Shown in pieces: positions 1-8,573 of a stretch of 64,000 nt of DNA. This DNA is from an uncultured Mycoplasmatota bacterium. Lineage in GTDB: Bacteria; Bacillota_I; Bacilli_A; RF39; UBA660. The position numbers were made by a program, and so were the translations under genes. The stretch covers positions 1-64,000 of the forward strand of contig CANTCQ010000001.1 of NCBI GenBank assembly GCA_947652325.1. Direction: 5' to 3'. Below the pieces are notes generated by a model. The model was not told where the DNA came from, made no database searches, and saw only the letters and a program-made list of their open reading frames with translations. Positions within the stretch are counted from its first letter, which is position 1, and the number at the start of each line of letters is the position of its first letter.

Positions 1-148
1 TGATGGTTCAGGGAATCGAATTGGATATTGGTTGAAAGATGTTACGAGTGCGTCTTATTTCGCGTATTCGAGCGGCAGTGGTTTTGCCTACGGCAGCCAT
101 GCGTCCAATTCTGGCTATGGCGTTCGCCCTCGTTTCTTAATCGATTAA
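1..148 (+). CDS. C-terminal end of a surface protein (partial)
   Basis: Only the last 48 codons are in the window, read in frame 2, ending at TAA 146-148. The tail reads IGYWLKDVTSASYFAYSSG and closes with GYGVRPRFLID. The pattern of an aromatic-Trp-Leu motif, a Tyr/Ser/Gly/Asn-rich stretch and a terminal G-x-R-P is typical of C-type-lectin-like folds: DUF6273/FGE-like domains and the variable proteins of diversity-generating retroelements. The stretch is clearly richer in G and C than everything after it, and many of its codons are NNC or NNT. The N-terminal part, signal and exact family cannot be seen. No reverse transcriptase is present in this window. Confidence 0.7.
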   Translation, partial: DGSGNRIGYWLKDVTSASYFAYSSGSGFAYGSHASNSGYGVRPRFLID

Positions 149-355
149 TCTTTCATTTCATCTTCTTTATATTTGTGGTGTTTTTCTAAAATTTTTGATT
201 ATATCATAGATAAAAATTTTATTAACTTTTTACTAAAAATATTTTTATTCTTTTGATATGATTTAATTTTTCTATGAAATTTATGTTTTAATATTATAAA
301 CTTTAAATAAAGTTTATTTTTTTAGTTCTTTTGTTAATTATATCAGATTTTTTCC
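149..355. other. AT-rich intergenic region
   Basis: Extremely AT-rich spacer between the left-edge gene and the next promoter. I see no ORF, no convincing terminator hairpin and no template-like repeat of the preceding C-terminal sequence. Confidence 0.5.
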
Positions 356-384
356 TTGATAAAACGTAGGTTGTTTTATATAAT
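356..384 (+). promoter_or_regulatory. sigma-A promoter for the 403-666 gene
   Basis: TTGATA at 356-361, a 17-bp spacer, then TATAAT at 379-384. The predicted start of transcription is about 391, so the GTG at 394 in the ORF track would have no leader and the ATG at 403 is the better start. Confidence 0.75.
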
Positions 385-402
385 TTAAAATAGGTGAAGT
401 AT

Positions 403-666
403 ATGAAAAAGATTTTTATTACAATTTTAAAAATAGCAGTATTAATTTTTTTGTTTAGTTGGATTGTAATTGTGTTTACTGATTATTTTAGGGTAAAACA
501 AAATAAAGACCCTATGTTTTGCTTAAAGGAAGAAACGCATGAGTATAGCGATGGTTCTAATTATATTTGTCATGGTCTAGGGTATAAAATGATTCGTTAT
601 AATCGGTTATGTTTAGCTGCAACTGAATTTGGTCCTTTTATTATAAAAGAAAGACAATGTGAATAA
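403..666 (+). CDS. small membrane-anchored protein of unknown function
   Basis: A protein of 87 residues when started at ATG 403, which has AGGTGA 5 nt upstream; the GTG at 394 lies inside that site. One hydrophobic segment near the N-terminus (about residues 4-25) is followed by a short extracytoplasmic part with four cysteines, including CLKEE and YICHG, which could form disulfides. It is followed by two more small membrane-anchored proteins and a glycosyltransferase, so an envelope role is likely, but no family is recognised. Confidence 0.6.
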   Translation: MKKIFITILKIAVLIFLFSWIVIVFTDYFRVKQNKDPMFCLKEETHEYSDGSNYICHGLGYKMIRYNRLCLAATEFGPFIIKERQCE

Positions 667-720
667 TATCTTATTTATAATATTAAAAATCATATATACT
701 AAGGGGTCTGGTGATAAAAA

Positions 721-1152
721 ATGATTTTAAATAATCATGGCTTTGGTTTAAATCAACTTTTATTATATGGTATAATTTTATTATTAGCTCTTTTTTTTAT
801 TTCTTTTTCTGTTTCGCAATTATCCAGTGAATTTAAAGATGTTTTCAAAAATAGCATAACAGAAAAAAATTCATACTCTTCGATAGAAGAAAATGTTCGT
901 ACTTCGGCGCTTTTTTATATGAAGAAATACTATAAAAGGGAAATTGGTTTTGGTATGATTACCGTTACTACTGATAATTTAATAGAACGTAGTATCTTAC
1001 ATAAAACAGATTTAGAAATAAGTTCAAAAGATACATGTAAAGGTTATGCATTAGTAAAAAAAGACAAAGATTTTTCTTTAAAAGCAGATGCCTATATAAC
1101 ATGCATGCATTATGAAACAGAAAACTATCAAAGTTGGAGATTAGGAGAATAA
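721..1152 (+). CDS. pseudopilin-like membrane-anchored protein
   Basis: 143 residues with a long hydrophobic segment at about residues 10-32 and an extracytoplasmic tail. The tail carries the pattern TLIERS..., then C-x-GYALV and later YITC-x-HYET. The same layout (LI..., C-x-GYA-x-V, then Y-x-x-C) recurs in the next gene and, more weakly, in the proteins at 24098-24640 and 10975-11346. The prepilin cleavage motif GFTLIEL is absent, so this is a pseudopilin-type anchor at best. The start is ATG 721, preceded by GGTGAT. The 3-nt gap to the next gene indicates one operon. Confidence 0.6.
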   Translation: MILNNHGFGLNQLLLYGIILLLALFFISFSVSQLSSEFKDVFKNSITEKNSYSSIEENVRTSALFYMKKYYKREIGFGMITVTTDNLIERSILHKTDLEISSKDTCKGYALVKKDKDFSLKADAYITCMHYETENYQSWRLGE

Positions 1153-1155
1153 TTT

Positions 1156-1512
1156 ATGAAAAATATACAAAAAATGGGAATACTTTGGGGAATATTATCT
1201 CTTGTTTTGTTTGGAGGTTTAACTGCTTTTGGATTTTTATATAAAAATAAGAGCAAAGAATATAAAGAACTTGAAAAAAAATTAGTAGAAGCAGAGAAAA
1301 AATATGCAGATGCCCATTTTGCTTATCCAAATCCAGGAGATACTGTAAAAACAGATGCGAAAACTTTAATAAAGGAAGGATTTTTAGACCATTTAAAAGT
1401 AAAGGAAGAAGAATGTGATGGTTACGCTATTGTAAGTCATGAATCGACTATTTTTGAATATAAAGGGTATGTAAGTTGTAATACTTACAAAACAAAAGGA
1501 TATGAAAAATAA
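1156..1512 (+). CDS. membrane-anchored protein, paralogue of the preceding gene
   Basis: 118 residues: an N-terminal transmembrane helix at about 8-30, a short charged coiled stretch (LEKKLVEAEKKYADA) and a C-terminal domain with TLIKEGFLDHLK, CDGYAIV and YVSCNTYKTKGY. This C-terminal pattern matches that of the 721-1152 product. Two cysteines, about 30 residues apart, could form a disulfide outside the cell. It begins 3 nt after the previous stop, with GGAGA as ribosome binding site. Confidence 0.6.
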   Translation: MKNIQKMGILWGILSLVLFGGLTAFGFLYKNKSKEYKELEKKLVEAEKKYADAHFAYPNPGDTVKTDAKTLIKEGFLDHLKVKEEECDGYAIVSHESTIFEYKGYVSCNTYKTKGYEK

Positions 1513-1536
1513 TTTGTAAAAAGGAAGGAAATTATT

Positions 1537-3108
1537 ATGTTTTTGAAAAATATAAAAAGCAAAAAAATTTTTTTTTGCTCTTATACCTTTTTCTTTTGTC
1601 TTATCTTATTTGTAGGTATAATAGTGCGTCTTCTTTTTTTATCAAAATTTCCAAGTGCTTTAAATTGTGATGAGGCTTCTTCAGGGTATGAGGCTTTTTC
1701 GATTTTACATTATGGTATAGACCGTAACGGAAACCGTTTACCTGTTTTTTTAGTGGCATGGGGTGGTGGTCAAAATGCCTTATTGTCTTATCTAATAATC
1801 CCTTTTATTTCTTTATTTGGACTTACTTTTTTTTCGATTCGTTTACCAATGGCTATTCTAGGTTGTATTTCTTTACTCGTTTTTTATTTTTTACTTAAAC
1901 GAATAGCAAATAAAAAAATGGCACTATTAGGTTTGTTCTTCTTAGCTATCTGTCCATGGCATATTATGAAAAGTCGATGGGGATTAGAGTCTAATTTGTT
2001 TCCTGATTTGATTTTATTGTTTTCATTTTTATTTATAAAAGGATTGGAAGATAAAAATAAATTTTTATATTATTTTTCATTTGTAATCGCGGGTTTATCT
2101 GCTTATTCTTATGGAACTTCTTATTATTTTTTACCCGTATTTTTATTTCCTCTTCTTTTTTATTCTTATCGAAAAAAATATATAACAATAAAGCAAGGAA
2201 TATTTTCTTTAGGAATTGTAGGAATTGTTTCTATGCCTATTATTTTATATGTTATTATAAACACTTTTGAGCTTTCACAAATTAATTTGCCTTTTATGAC
2301 AATTCCTCGTTTAGAAGTAAATCGCTATCAAGAGATTACTTCCATTTTTTCCAGTGATTTTTTTAAAAATAGTTTTTCTAATTTTTGGAATAGTTTGGTA
2401 ATCCTCTTTACTCAAAAAGATGGACTTCCTTGGAATAGTTTACCCATTTTTGGAACCATTTACCTTTTTTCTCTTCCTTTTACAATTTTTGGTATTTTAA
2501 ATAGCTTTAAGAAAGAAAAAAAGATAGAAGTAAAATATGAGTATCTTTTTACTATTTGGTTTATTGTAGGCTTTGTTTTACTTTTTCTTTGTGAACCCAA
2601 TATCAATCGTTTAAATATTTTAATGATACCTATACTTTATTTTACAGTATTGGGACTTTATATTTCCCTCATAAAAATAAAAAAGTATTCTATATTTCTT
2701 ATTGCTATTTATACCTTTTTCTTTTTCTTTTTTTGTTTTGTATATTTAAAACAAGATTTTAATTCTTATGGAACTTTTGAGAGTGATTTAGAAGAAGTTA
2801 TTACCTATGTTATGCAGTTTGAAGATAAAGAAATTCATATTACAGAAAAAATCCAATCAAGTTATATGCATGTTTTATTTTATACAAAATATAATACACA
2901 GAAATTTGTAGATACTGTTATATATGAAGATAAAAGTGCACCATTTAAACATGTTTTATCTTTTGGTAATTACTTTTTTGATGTGATGGAAAACATAGAA
3001 TTTCAAGAAAATAAAATTTATGTCATAAAAAAAGAAGAACAATCATATATAAATATAGAAAAGTTTAGAAAAGAAGAATTTTCTAAATATATAGTAATTT
3101 TTACTTAA
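1537..3108 (+). CDS. GT-C (ArnT/PMT-like) membrane glycosyltransferase
   Basis: 523 residues with about 10-12 hydrophobic helices. After the first helix comes a periplasm-type loop with the acidic motif LNCDEASSGYEA. Later loops include CPWHIMKSRWGLESN and CEPNINRLN, as in the Dol-P-Man:protein mannosyltransferase/ArnT superfamily. These enzymes move a sugar from a polyprenyl-phosphate donor to protein, lipid or wall polymer on the outer face of the membrane. The C-terminal 110 residues are soluble. It sits just after the small anchored proteins with an AAGGAAGG site before ATG 1537, so these could be its partners; substrate unknown. Confidence 0.75.
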   Translation: MFLKNIKSKKIFFCSYTFFFCLILFVGIIVRLLFLSKFPSALNCDEASSGYEAFSILHYGIDRNGNRLPVFLVAWGGGQNALLSYLIIPFISLFGLTFFSIRLPMAILGCISLLVFYFLLKRIANKKMALLGLFFLAICPWHIMKSRWGLESNLFPDLILLFSFLFIKGLEDKNKFLYYFSFVIAGLSAYSYGTSYYFLPVFLFPLLFYSYRKKYITIKQGIFSLGIVGIVSMPIILYVIINTFELSQINLPFMTIPRLEVNRYQEITSIFSSDFFKNSFSNFWNSLVILFTQKDGLPWNSLPIFGTIYLFSLPFTIFGILNSFKKEKKIEVKYEYLFTIWFIVGFVLLFLCEPNINRLNILMIPILYFTVLGLYISLIKIKKYSIFLIAIYTFFFFFFCFVYLKQDFNSYGTFESDLEEVITYVMQFEDKEIHITEKIQSSYMHVLFYTKYNTQKFVDTVIYEDKSAPFKHVLSFGNYFFDVMENIEFQENKIYVIKKEEQSYINIEKFRKEEFSKYIVIFT

Positions 3109-3121
3109 TGGGTATAAAAAC

Positions 3122-3151
3122 TTGACTTCTTTATATTTTTAGTGCTATATT
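3122..3151 (+). promoter_or_regulatory. promoter of the str operon
   Basis: TTGACT at 3122-3127, a 17-18-bp spacer, and CTATAT/TATATT at 3145-3151. It gives a leader of about 90 nt, unusually long for this window. The leader contains a short ACAC/GTGT hairpin (ATACACCAGGATGTGTGT) just before the rpsL binding site. Confidence 0.6.
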
Positions 3152-3246
3152 ATTTATGATTTTTAAATCTGGTTCTATCTTTGGTAGGACCTAGTTTAAT
3201 AAAATATTTGATACACCAGGATGTGTGTTAATGAAAGGAGAAAAAT

Positions 3247-3660
3247 ATGGCTACAATTAATCAACTTGTTAACAACAAAAGAAAGAAGAAAACAAAAAAG
3301 AGTAAAAGCCCTGTTTTAAATGTTGGATTAAATACATTAGAAAGAAAACAAACAGACCAAAATAGTCCACAAAAAAGAGGAGTATGTACTCGTGTAGGAA
3401 CTAAAACACCTAAAAAACCAAACTCAGCTTTACGTAAGTATGCACGTGTTAGACTTTCAAATGGAAAAGAAATCGATGCGTATATTCCTGGAGAAGGACA
3501 TAATTTACAAGAGCATAGTGTTGTACTTATACGTGGTGGTCGTGTAAAAGATTTAATCGGTGTACGTTACCACATTGTACGAGGAACTCTTGATACACAA
3601 GGCGTTCAAAATAGATGCCAAGGTCGTAGTAAATACGGTACCAAGAAACCAAAAAAATAA
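3247..3660 (+). CDS. rpsL: 30S ribosomal protein S12
   Basis: 137 residues, the normal length. It contains the universally conserved [11 protein letters not shown] and the loop around [10 protein letters not shown] and [10 protein letters not shown] that lines the decoding centre, the classic site of streptomycin resistance. The ribosome binding site is AAAGGAG before ATG 3247. It heads the str operon (S12, S7, EF-G). rpoB/rpoC and an L7Ae-like gene, which often precede rpsL in Bacilli, are not upstream here. Confidence 0.98.
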   Translation: MATINQLVNNKRKKKTKKSKSPVLNVGLNTLERKQTDQNSPQKRGVCTRVGTKTPKKPNSALRKYARVRLSNGKEIDAYIPGEGHNLQEHSVVLIRGGRVKDLIGVRYHIVRGTLDTQGVQNRCQGRSKYGTKKPKK

Positions 3661-3683
3661 AATAAATAAAGGAGGAAATTTAG

Positions 3684-4151
3684 ATGCGTAAAAGAAGAGC
3701 AATTAAAAGAGATGTATTACCAGATCCAGTGTATAATTCCAAAGTGGTTACAAAATTAATTAATCAAATTATGCTAGATGGAAAAAAAGGTACTGCACAA
3801 ACAATTCTTTATGAAGCATTCAATATTATAAAAGAAAAAACAGGTAAAGAGCCAATGGACGTTTATAATGCTGCACTTGAAAATGTAAAACCTGCACTTG
3901 AAGTTAAGTCTCGTCGTGTTGGAGGTTCAAATTACCAAGTACCATTAGAAGTTAGCGATGATAGAAGTCAAGCATTGGCACTTCGTTGGATTGTTAATTA
4001 TGCAAAATTACGAAATGGTAAGGGAATGGCTGTGAATTTGGCTCAAGAACTTATGGATGCTGCAGAAGGAACTGGTGGCGCAGTAAAAAAACGTGAGGAT
4101 ACTCATAAGATGGCTGAAGCAAATAAAGCATTTGCTCACTATAGATGGTAG
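3684..4151 (+). CDS. rpsG: 30S ribosomal protein S7
   Basis: 155 residues, as expected. It begins [19 protein letters not shown] and has the conserved [11 protein letters not shown] and a basic C-terminal end ([10 protein letters not shown]). S7 nucleates assembly of the 30S head. It lies 23 nt after rpsL, with a strong GGAGG, and 9 nt before fusA. Confidence 0.98.
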   Translation: MRKRRAIKRDVLPDPVYNSKVVTKLINQIMLDGKKGTAQTILYEAFNIIKEKTGKEPMDVYNAALENVKPALEVKSRRVGGSNYQVPLEVSDDRSQALALRWIVNYAKLRNGKGMAVNLAQELMDAAEGTGGAVKKREDTHKMAEANKAFAHYRW

Positions 4152-4160
4152 GAGGACTTT

Positions 4161-6233
4161 ATGGCAAGAGATGTTTCTATTGATAAAATAAGAAATTTTG
4201 GGATTATGGCCCATATTGATGCAGGTAAAACAACTACTACAGAAAGAGTATTGTTTCATACAGGAATAACGCATAAAATTGGAGAAACTCATGATGGAGA
4301 ATCCCAAATGGACTGGATGGACCAAGAAAAAGAAAGAGGTATTACTATTACAAGTGCTGCAACGACTGCACACTGGAAAGGATATCGCTTAAATATTATT
4401 GATACTCCAGGTCACGTAGATTTTACAATTGAAGTGCAACGTTCTTTAAGAGTGTTAGATGGAGCAGTTGCTCTAATTGATGCTCAAGCAGGTGTAGAAC
4501 CGCAAACTGAAACGGTTTGGAGACAAGCAAATGAATATAAAGTACCAAGAATGATTTGTGCTAATAAAATGGATAAATTAGGAGCTGATTTCTATTTTAG
4601 TTTAGGAACTATTAAAGATAGACTTGGTGCAAATGCTGCTGCAATTCAACTTCCTATTGGAGCAGAATCAGAATTCAATGGAATTATTGATTTAGTGACT
4701 CGTAAAGCATATCAATATGATGGAAAAGAGGCAGAAGAACCAATTGAAATTGAAATTCCTGCTGATATGAAAGACAAAGTGGAAGAATATAGAACACTAC
4801 TTATTGAAGCTGTTGCTGACTCTGATGAAGAACTTATGATGGCTTATTTAGATGGTCAAGAAGTTACAGCTGAATTATTAAAACCAGCGATACGCCGTGC
4901 TACATTGTCTGTTTGTTTCTTCCCAGTATTATGTGCTACTGCATTAGGTAATAAAGGTATTAAATTAATGCTTGATGCTGTTATTGACTACTTACCAGCA
5001 CCAACAGATGTGGAAGCAATTGATTGTACAGATAAATCAGGAAGTGATGTTAAACGTCATCCAAGTGATTCTGAACCATTTACAGCATTAGCATTTAAAA
5101 TTATGACAGACCCATTTGTTGGAAGACTTTCATTTTTCCGTGTTTATTCAGGAGTATTAAAAAGTGGTTCATACGTTTTAAACTCTACAAAAGGAGAAAA
5201 AGAAAGAATTGGTCGAATTCTTCAAATGCATGCAAATCAAAGAAAAGAAATTACAGAAGTTTATGCTGGAGAAATTGCTGCTGCTGTAGGACTTAAAAAT
5301 ACTACAACTGCGGATACATTATGTGATGAGAAGAATTTCTGTATCATGAAAGGTATGGAGTTCCCAGAACCAGTTATTGATATTGCGATTGAACCAAAGT
5401 CTAAAAATGACCAAGATAAAATGGCGATTGCTATTGCAAAATTAGTAGAGGAAGACCCAACTCTAAGAGTGAAAACAGATACAGAAACAGGTCAAACTGT
5501 ACTATCCGGAATGGGAGAACTTCACCTAGATATTATTGTAGACCGTATGAAACGTGAATTTAACGTAGAATGTAATAAAGGTAGACCACAAGTGGCTTAT
5601 CGTGAAACAATCACTCAAGTTGGTGAATGTGAAGGAAAATATATTAAACAATCTGGTGGACGTGGACAATATGGACATGTATGGGTTAAATTTGAACCAA
5701 ATCCAGAAAAAGGATACGAATTTGTGGATGCAATTGTTGGTGGAGTGGTTCCTCGTGAATACATTCCAGTAACAGATAAAGGTTTACAAGAAGCAATGGC
5801 TGGAGGAATTCTAGCAGGATACCCACTTGTAGATGTTAAAGCAACATTATTTGATGGAAGTTATCATGATGTTGACTCTAGCGAAATGGCATTCAAAATT
5901 GCTGCTTCTATGGCTTTAAAAGAAGCTAAAAATAAATGTAAACCTGTTTTACTTGAACCAATCATGAAAGTGGTTGTTGATGTTCCAGAAGAATATATGG
6001 GTAATGTTATGGGAGACTTAACAAGTCGTAGAGGACGCCCTATGGGACAAGAATCGATTGGAAATACTTTGCGAATTATTGCAATGGTTCCATTATCTGA
6101 AATGTTCGGTTATGCAACTGATTTACGAAGTAATACCCAAGGACGTGGAAACTTCCAAATGGAAAAAGACCATTATGAAGAAGTTCCAAAATCAATCGCT
6201 GAAGAAATCATAAAGAAAAACAGCGTTAACTAA
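4161..6233 (+). CDS. fusA: elongation factor G
   Basis: 690 residues, full length. Domains run in the usual EF-G order: GTPase domain with [13 protein letters not shown] (G1), DTPGHVDF (G3) and NKMDKLGAD (G4), then domains II-V with the family motif GMGELHLDI and RGRPMGQE near the end. It catalyses ribosomal translocation after peptide transfer and ribosome recycling with RRF. The start ATG 4161 follows AGGAGG 10 nt after rpsG, so it is cotranscribed with the S7 gene. Confidence 0.98.
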   Translation: MARDVSIDKIRNFGIMAHIDAGKTTTTERVLFHTGITHKIGETHDGESQMDWMDQEKERGITITSAATTAHWKGYRLNIIDTPGHVDFTIEVQRSLRVLDGAVALIDAQAGVEPQTETVWRQANEYKVPRMICANKMDKLGADFYFSLGTIKDRLGANAAAIQLPIGAESEFNGIIDLVTRKAYQYDGKEAEEPIEIEIPADMKDKVEEYRTLLIEAVADSDEELMMAYLDGQEVTAELLKPAIRRATLSVCFFPVLCATALGNKGIKLMLDAVIDYLPAPTDVEAIDCTDKSGSDVKRHPSDSEPFTALAFKIMTDPFVGRLSFFRVYSGVLKSGSYVLNSTKGEKERIGRILQMHANQRKEITEVYAGEIAAAVGLKNTTTADTLCDEKNFCIMKGMEFPEPVIDIAIEPKSKNDQDKMAIAIAKLVEEDPTLRVKTDTETGQTVLSGMGELHLDIIVDRMKREFNVECNKGRPQVAYRETITQVGECEGKYIKQSGGRGQYGHVWVKFEPNPEKGYEFVDAIVGGVVPREYIPVTDKGLQEAMAGGILAGYPLVDVKATLFDGSYHDVDSSEMAFKIAASMALKEAKNKCKPVLLEPIMKVVVDVPEEYMGNVMGDLTSRRGRPMGQESIGNTLRIIAMVPLSEMFGYATDLRSNTQGRGNFQMEKDHYEEVPKSIAEEIIKKNSVN

Positions 6234-6242
6234 AAATAATAC

Positions 6243-6271
6243 TTGAAAAACATTCAAGCATTAGATAAAAT
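6243..6271 (+). promoter_or_regulatory. internal promoter for tuf
   Basis: TTGAAA at 6243-6248, a 17-bp spacer and TAAAAT at 6266-6271 in the fusA-tuf gap. It would allow tuf to be expressed above the level of the str operon. The spacer also includes a short inverted repeat (CTTGAAAAACATTCAAG). Confidence 0.6.
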
Positions 6272-6301
6272 AAAATAGTATATTGAAAGGAGAAAAAAAC
6301 G

Positions 6302-7468
6302 ATGGCAAAAGAAAAATATGATCGTTCAAAAGAACACGTTAATATTGGTACTATTGGACACGTTGACCATGGTAAAACAACATTAACTGCTGCAATTACA
6401 AAATTTTTTGGTAAATTTGTTGAATATGCTGATATCGACAAAGCACCAGAAGAAAGAGAAAGAGGTATTACAATTAATACTTCTCATGTTGAGTATGAAA
6501 CGGAAAAACGTCATTATGCTCACGTAGATTGCCCAGGGCATGCCGATTATGTTAAAAACATGATTACAGGTGCTGCTCAAATGGATGGTGCAATATTAGT
6601 TGTATCTGCTGCAGATGGACCAATGCCACAAACTAGAGAACATATTTTGTTATCTCGTCAAGTTGGTGTACCTAAAATAGTTGTTTACATGAACAAATGT
6701 GACCAAGTGGATGACCCAGAATTATTAGATTTAGTAGAAATGGAAATTAGAGAATTATTAGGAGAATACAATTTTGATTCAGAATGTCCTATTATTCGTG
6801 GTAGTGCTTTAAAAGCTCTTGAAGGTGATGAAGCTGCTGGACAATCTATTCGCGATTTAATGGCTGCAGTTGATGATTATATTGATTCACCAGTTCGTGA
6901 TACAGATAAACCATTCCTAATGAGTATTGAAGATGTATTTACTATTTCAGGACGTGGAACTGTTGTTACAGGACGTGTTGAACGTGGACAATTAAATTTA
7001 AATGATGAAGTTGAAATTGTTGGACTTAAGGATACTACTAAAACTGTTTGTACAGGAATTGAAATGTTTAGAAAACAATTAGATTTTGCACAAGCAGGAG
7101 ACAATGCTGGGGTTTTACTTCGTGGTGTTGCTCGTGATGAAGTTGAACGTGGACAAGTGCTTGCTAAACCTGGAAGTGTTACTCCACATCATAAATTTAA
7201 AGCTAGTGTTTATGTTCTAAGTAAAGAAGAAGGCGGACGTCATACTCCATTCTTCTCAAATTACAGACCACAATTCTACTTCCGTACAACTGATGTTACT
7301 GGTGTTATTGAACTTCCAAGTGGAGTTGAAATGGTAATGCCTGGTGATAATGTAGATATGACAGTTGAATTGATTGCTCCAGTTGCTCTTGAAAACGGTA
7401 CAAAGTTCTCTATTCGTGAGGGTGGACGTACTGTTGGAGCAGGTGTAGTTTCTGAGATTATTGAATAA
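6302..7468 (+). CDS. tuf: elongation factor Tu
   Basis: 388 residues, a few short of the usual 394. It has [10 protein letters not shown] (G1), DCPGHADY (G3), NKCDQVDD (G4) and the C-terminal barrel motif GMEVVMPGD-like [11 protein letters not shown]. It carries aminoacyl-tRNA to the ribosomal A site in the GTP state. It has a GAAAGGAG binding site, its own likely promoter and a strong terminator directly downstream. Confidence 0.98.
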   Translation: MAKEKYDRSKEHVNIGTIGHVDHGKTTLTAAITKFFGKFVEYADIDKAPEERERGITINTSHVEYETEKRHYAHVDCPGHADYVKNMITGAAQMDGAILVVSAADGPMPQTREHILLSRQVGVPKIVVYMNKCDQVDDPELLDLVEMEIRELLGEYNFDSECPIIRGSALKALEGDEAAGQSIRDLMAAVDDYIDSPVRDTDKPFLMSIEDVFTISGRGTVVTGRVERGQLNLNDEVEIVGLKDTTKTVCTGIEMFRKQLDFAQAGDNAGVLLRGVARDEVERGQVLAKPGSVTPHHKFKASVYVLSKEEGGRHTPFFSNYRPQFYFRTTDVTGVIELPSGVEMVMPGDNVDMTVELIAPVALENGTKFSIREGGRTVGAGVVSEIIE

Positions 7469-7482
7469 TCATTAGACAATGT

Positions 7483-7510
7483 AAAAGCGAAGTTTCTTCG
7501 CTTTTTCTTT
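7483..7510 (+). terminator. rho-independent terminator after tuf
   Basis: Stem AAAAGCGAA / TTCGCTTTT with a 5-nt loop, followed by a T-rich run. It ends the str-tuf unit. Confidence 0.85.
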
Positions 7511-7521
7511 TGCTTTAAGTG

Positions 7522-7530
7522 TGGTATATT
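7522..7530 (+). promoter_or_regulatory. extended -10 promoter of the beta-lactamase-like gene
   Basis: TGGTATATT, an extended -10 of form TGn-TATATT. It lies 25 nt before the TTG start at 7555 and no good -35 is visible. Confidence 0.5.
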
Positions 7531-7554
7531 AAATATAAATTGTAGGTGAGATAT

Positions 7555-8562
7555 TTGACCAAAAGAAAAAAGAAAATTAAATATAATGCTCAATTTATTC
7601 ATTTTCTCTTTTTTATATTATTGATTTTTGCTATTGTTAATGTTTATTCTTATAAAAAAAATGGAGAAATACTTTTCTTTATTAACCAAAAAGTTAAAAA
7701 AGAAAAAATAGCAAAACAAAAACAAGAAGAATATAATTTTTGTTTGGAGAAAAAATATACAGAAAATGAAGTAGCAGAAGATTTAGAGTTGAAAATACAA
7801 GAATTAGATGATTTTATTGTATCAAATAAATATAAAGTGAGTGTCTATTATGAAGATATAGCAACCGGTTTTAGTTACAAATACCAACCTTCTACTTCTT
7901 ATTATGGTGCTAGTTTAATAAAACTAGTAGATGCCTTGTATTTAATAAATAAAGCAATAGTGGGTGAAATAGATTTAGATAATGAAACTATGGTTTATAA
8001 AGAAGAATATAAAAGGGCATTTAGTACAGGTATGTCTGCTCATAAATTTGGCGAAGAAGTATCCATACGAGATTTAATCACATATGCAGTTTCAGTAAGT
8101 GATAATTCTGCACATTATATGTTATATGACTATATTGGCCATAGTAATTTAAAAGCATATGGTCAAAGTCTGGGCGGAAAACTAATTTTAACAGGTGGGG
8201 ATATTTTTGGTAATCAATCCGTTGAAGATACAAATTGCTATTTAAAAGAGGCCTATCGAATTATTAAGGAAAATGAAGAATATGGTCCTTATTTAAAATC
8301 CATCATGGATAATAATGTAAGAAATTCTTACAATACGAATGAAATAAAAATATATCATAAATATGGTGCATATGGTATATATTACCATGATATTGGTTTA
8401 AACTTAGAAGATCATCCTTATGCTATATCTATTTTTACTTTACATGAAGATAAAAATTATGAAGAAGTGATTCAAAATATTCATATGAAGGTGCGTGAAC
8501 TGCGAGATGTATTTTTAGAACATAGAAAAAATATATGCTATCAAAAAGTATATAGCGATTAA
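7555..8562 (+). CDS. class A beta-lactamase-fold serine hydrolase
   Basis: 335 residues. I start it at TTG 7555 because the GTG at 7546 lies inside the AGGTGAG ribosome binding site. One N-terminal transmembrane helix anchors it outside the cell. The hydrolase domain has S-x-x-K as SLIK (in YYGASLIKLVDAL), SDN as VSVSDNSAHYML, and a degenerate third motif, HKYGAYG, in place of K-T-G. This suggests a beta-lactamase-related protein acting on a peptidoglycan-like substrate, or a divergent carboxypeptidase; real beta-lactamase activity is uncertain. It stands alone between the tuf terminator and a convergent gene. Confidence 0.75.
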   Translation: MTKRKKKIKYNAQFIHFLFFILLIFAIVNVYSYKKNGEILFFINQKVKKEKIAKQKQEEYNFCLEKKYTENEVAEDLELKIQELDDFIVSNKYKVSVYYEDIATGFSYKYQPSTSYYGASLIKLVDALYLINKAIVGEIDLDNETMVYKEEYKRAFSTGMSAHKFGEEVSIRDLITYAVSVSDNSAHYMLYDYIGHSNLKAYGQSLGGKLILTGGDIFGNQSVEDTNCYLKEAYRIIKENEEYGPYLKSIMDNNVRNSYNTNEIKIYHKYGAYGIYYHDIGLNLEDHPYAISIFTLHEDKNYEEVIQNIHMKVRELRDVFLEHRKNICYQKVYSD

Positions 8563-8573
8563 ATTTACAAAAA

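Noticed and set aside
4008-4373. Minus-strand ORF of 121 aa across rpsG-fusA
   Set aside because: Shadow of two strongly conserved genes on the other strand, with no ribosome binding site.
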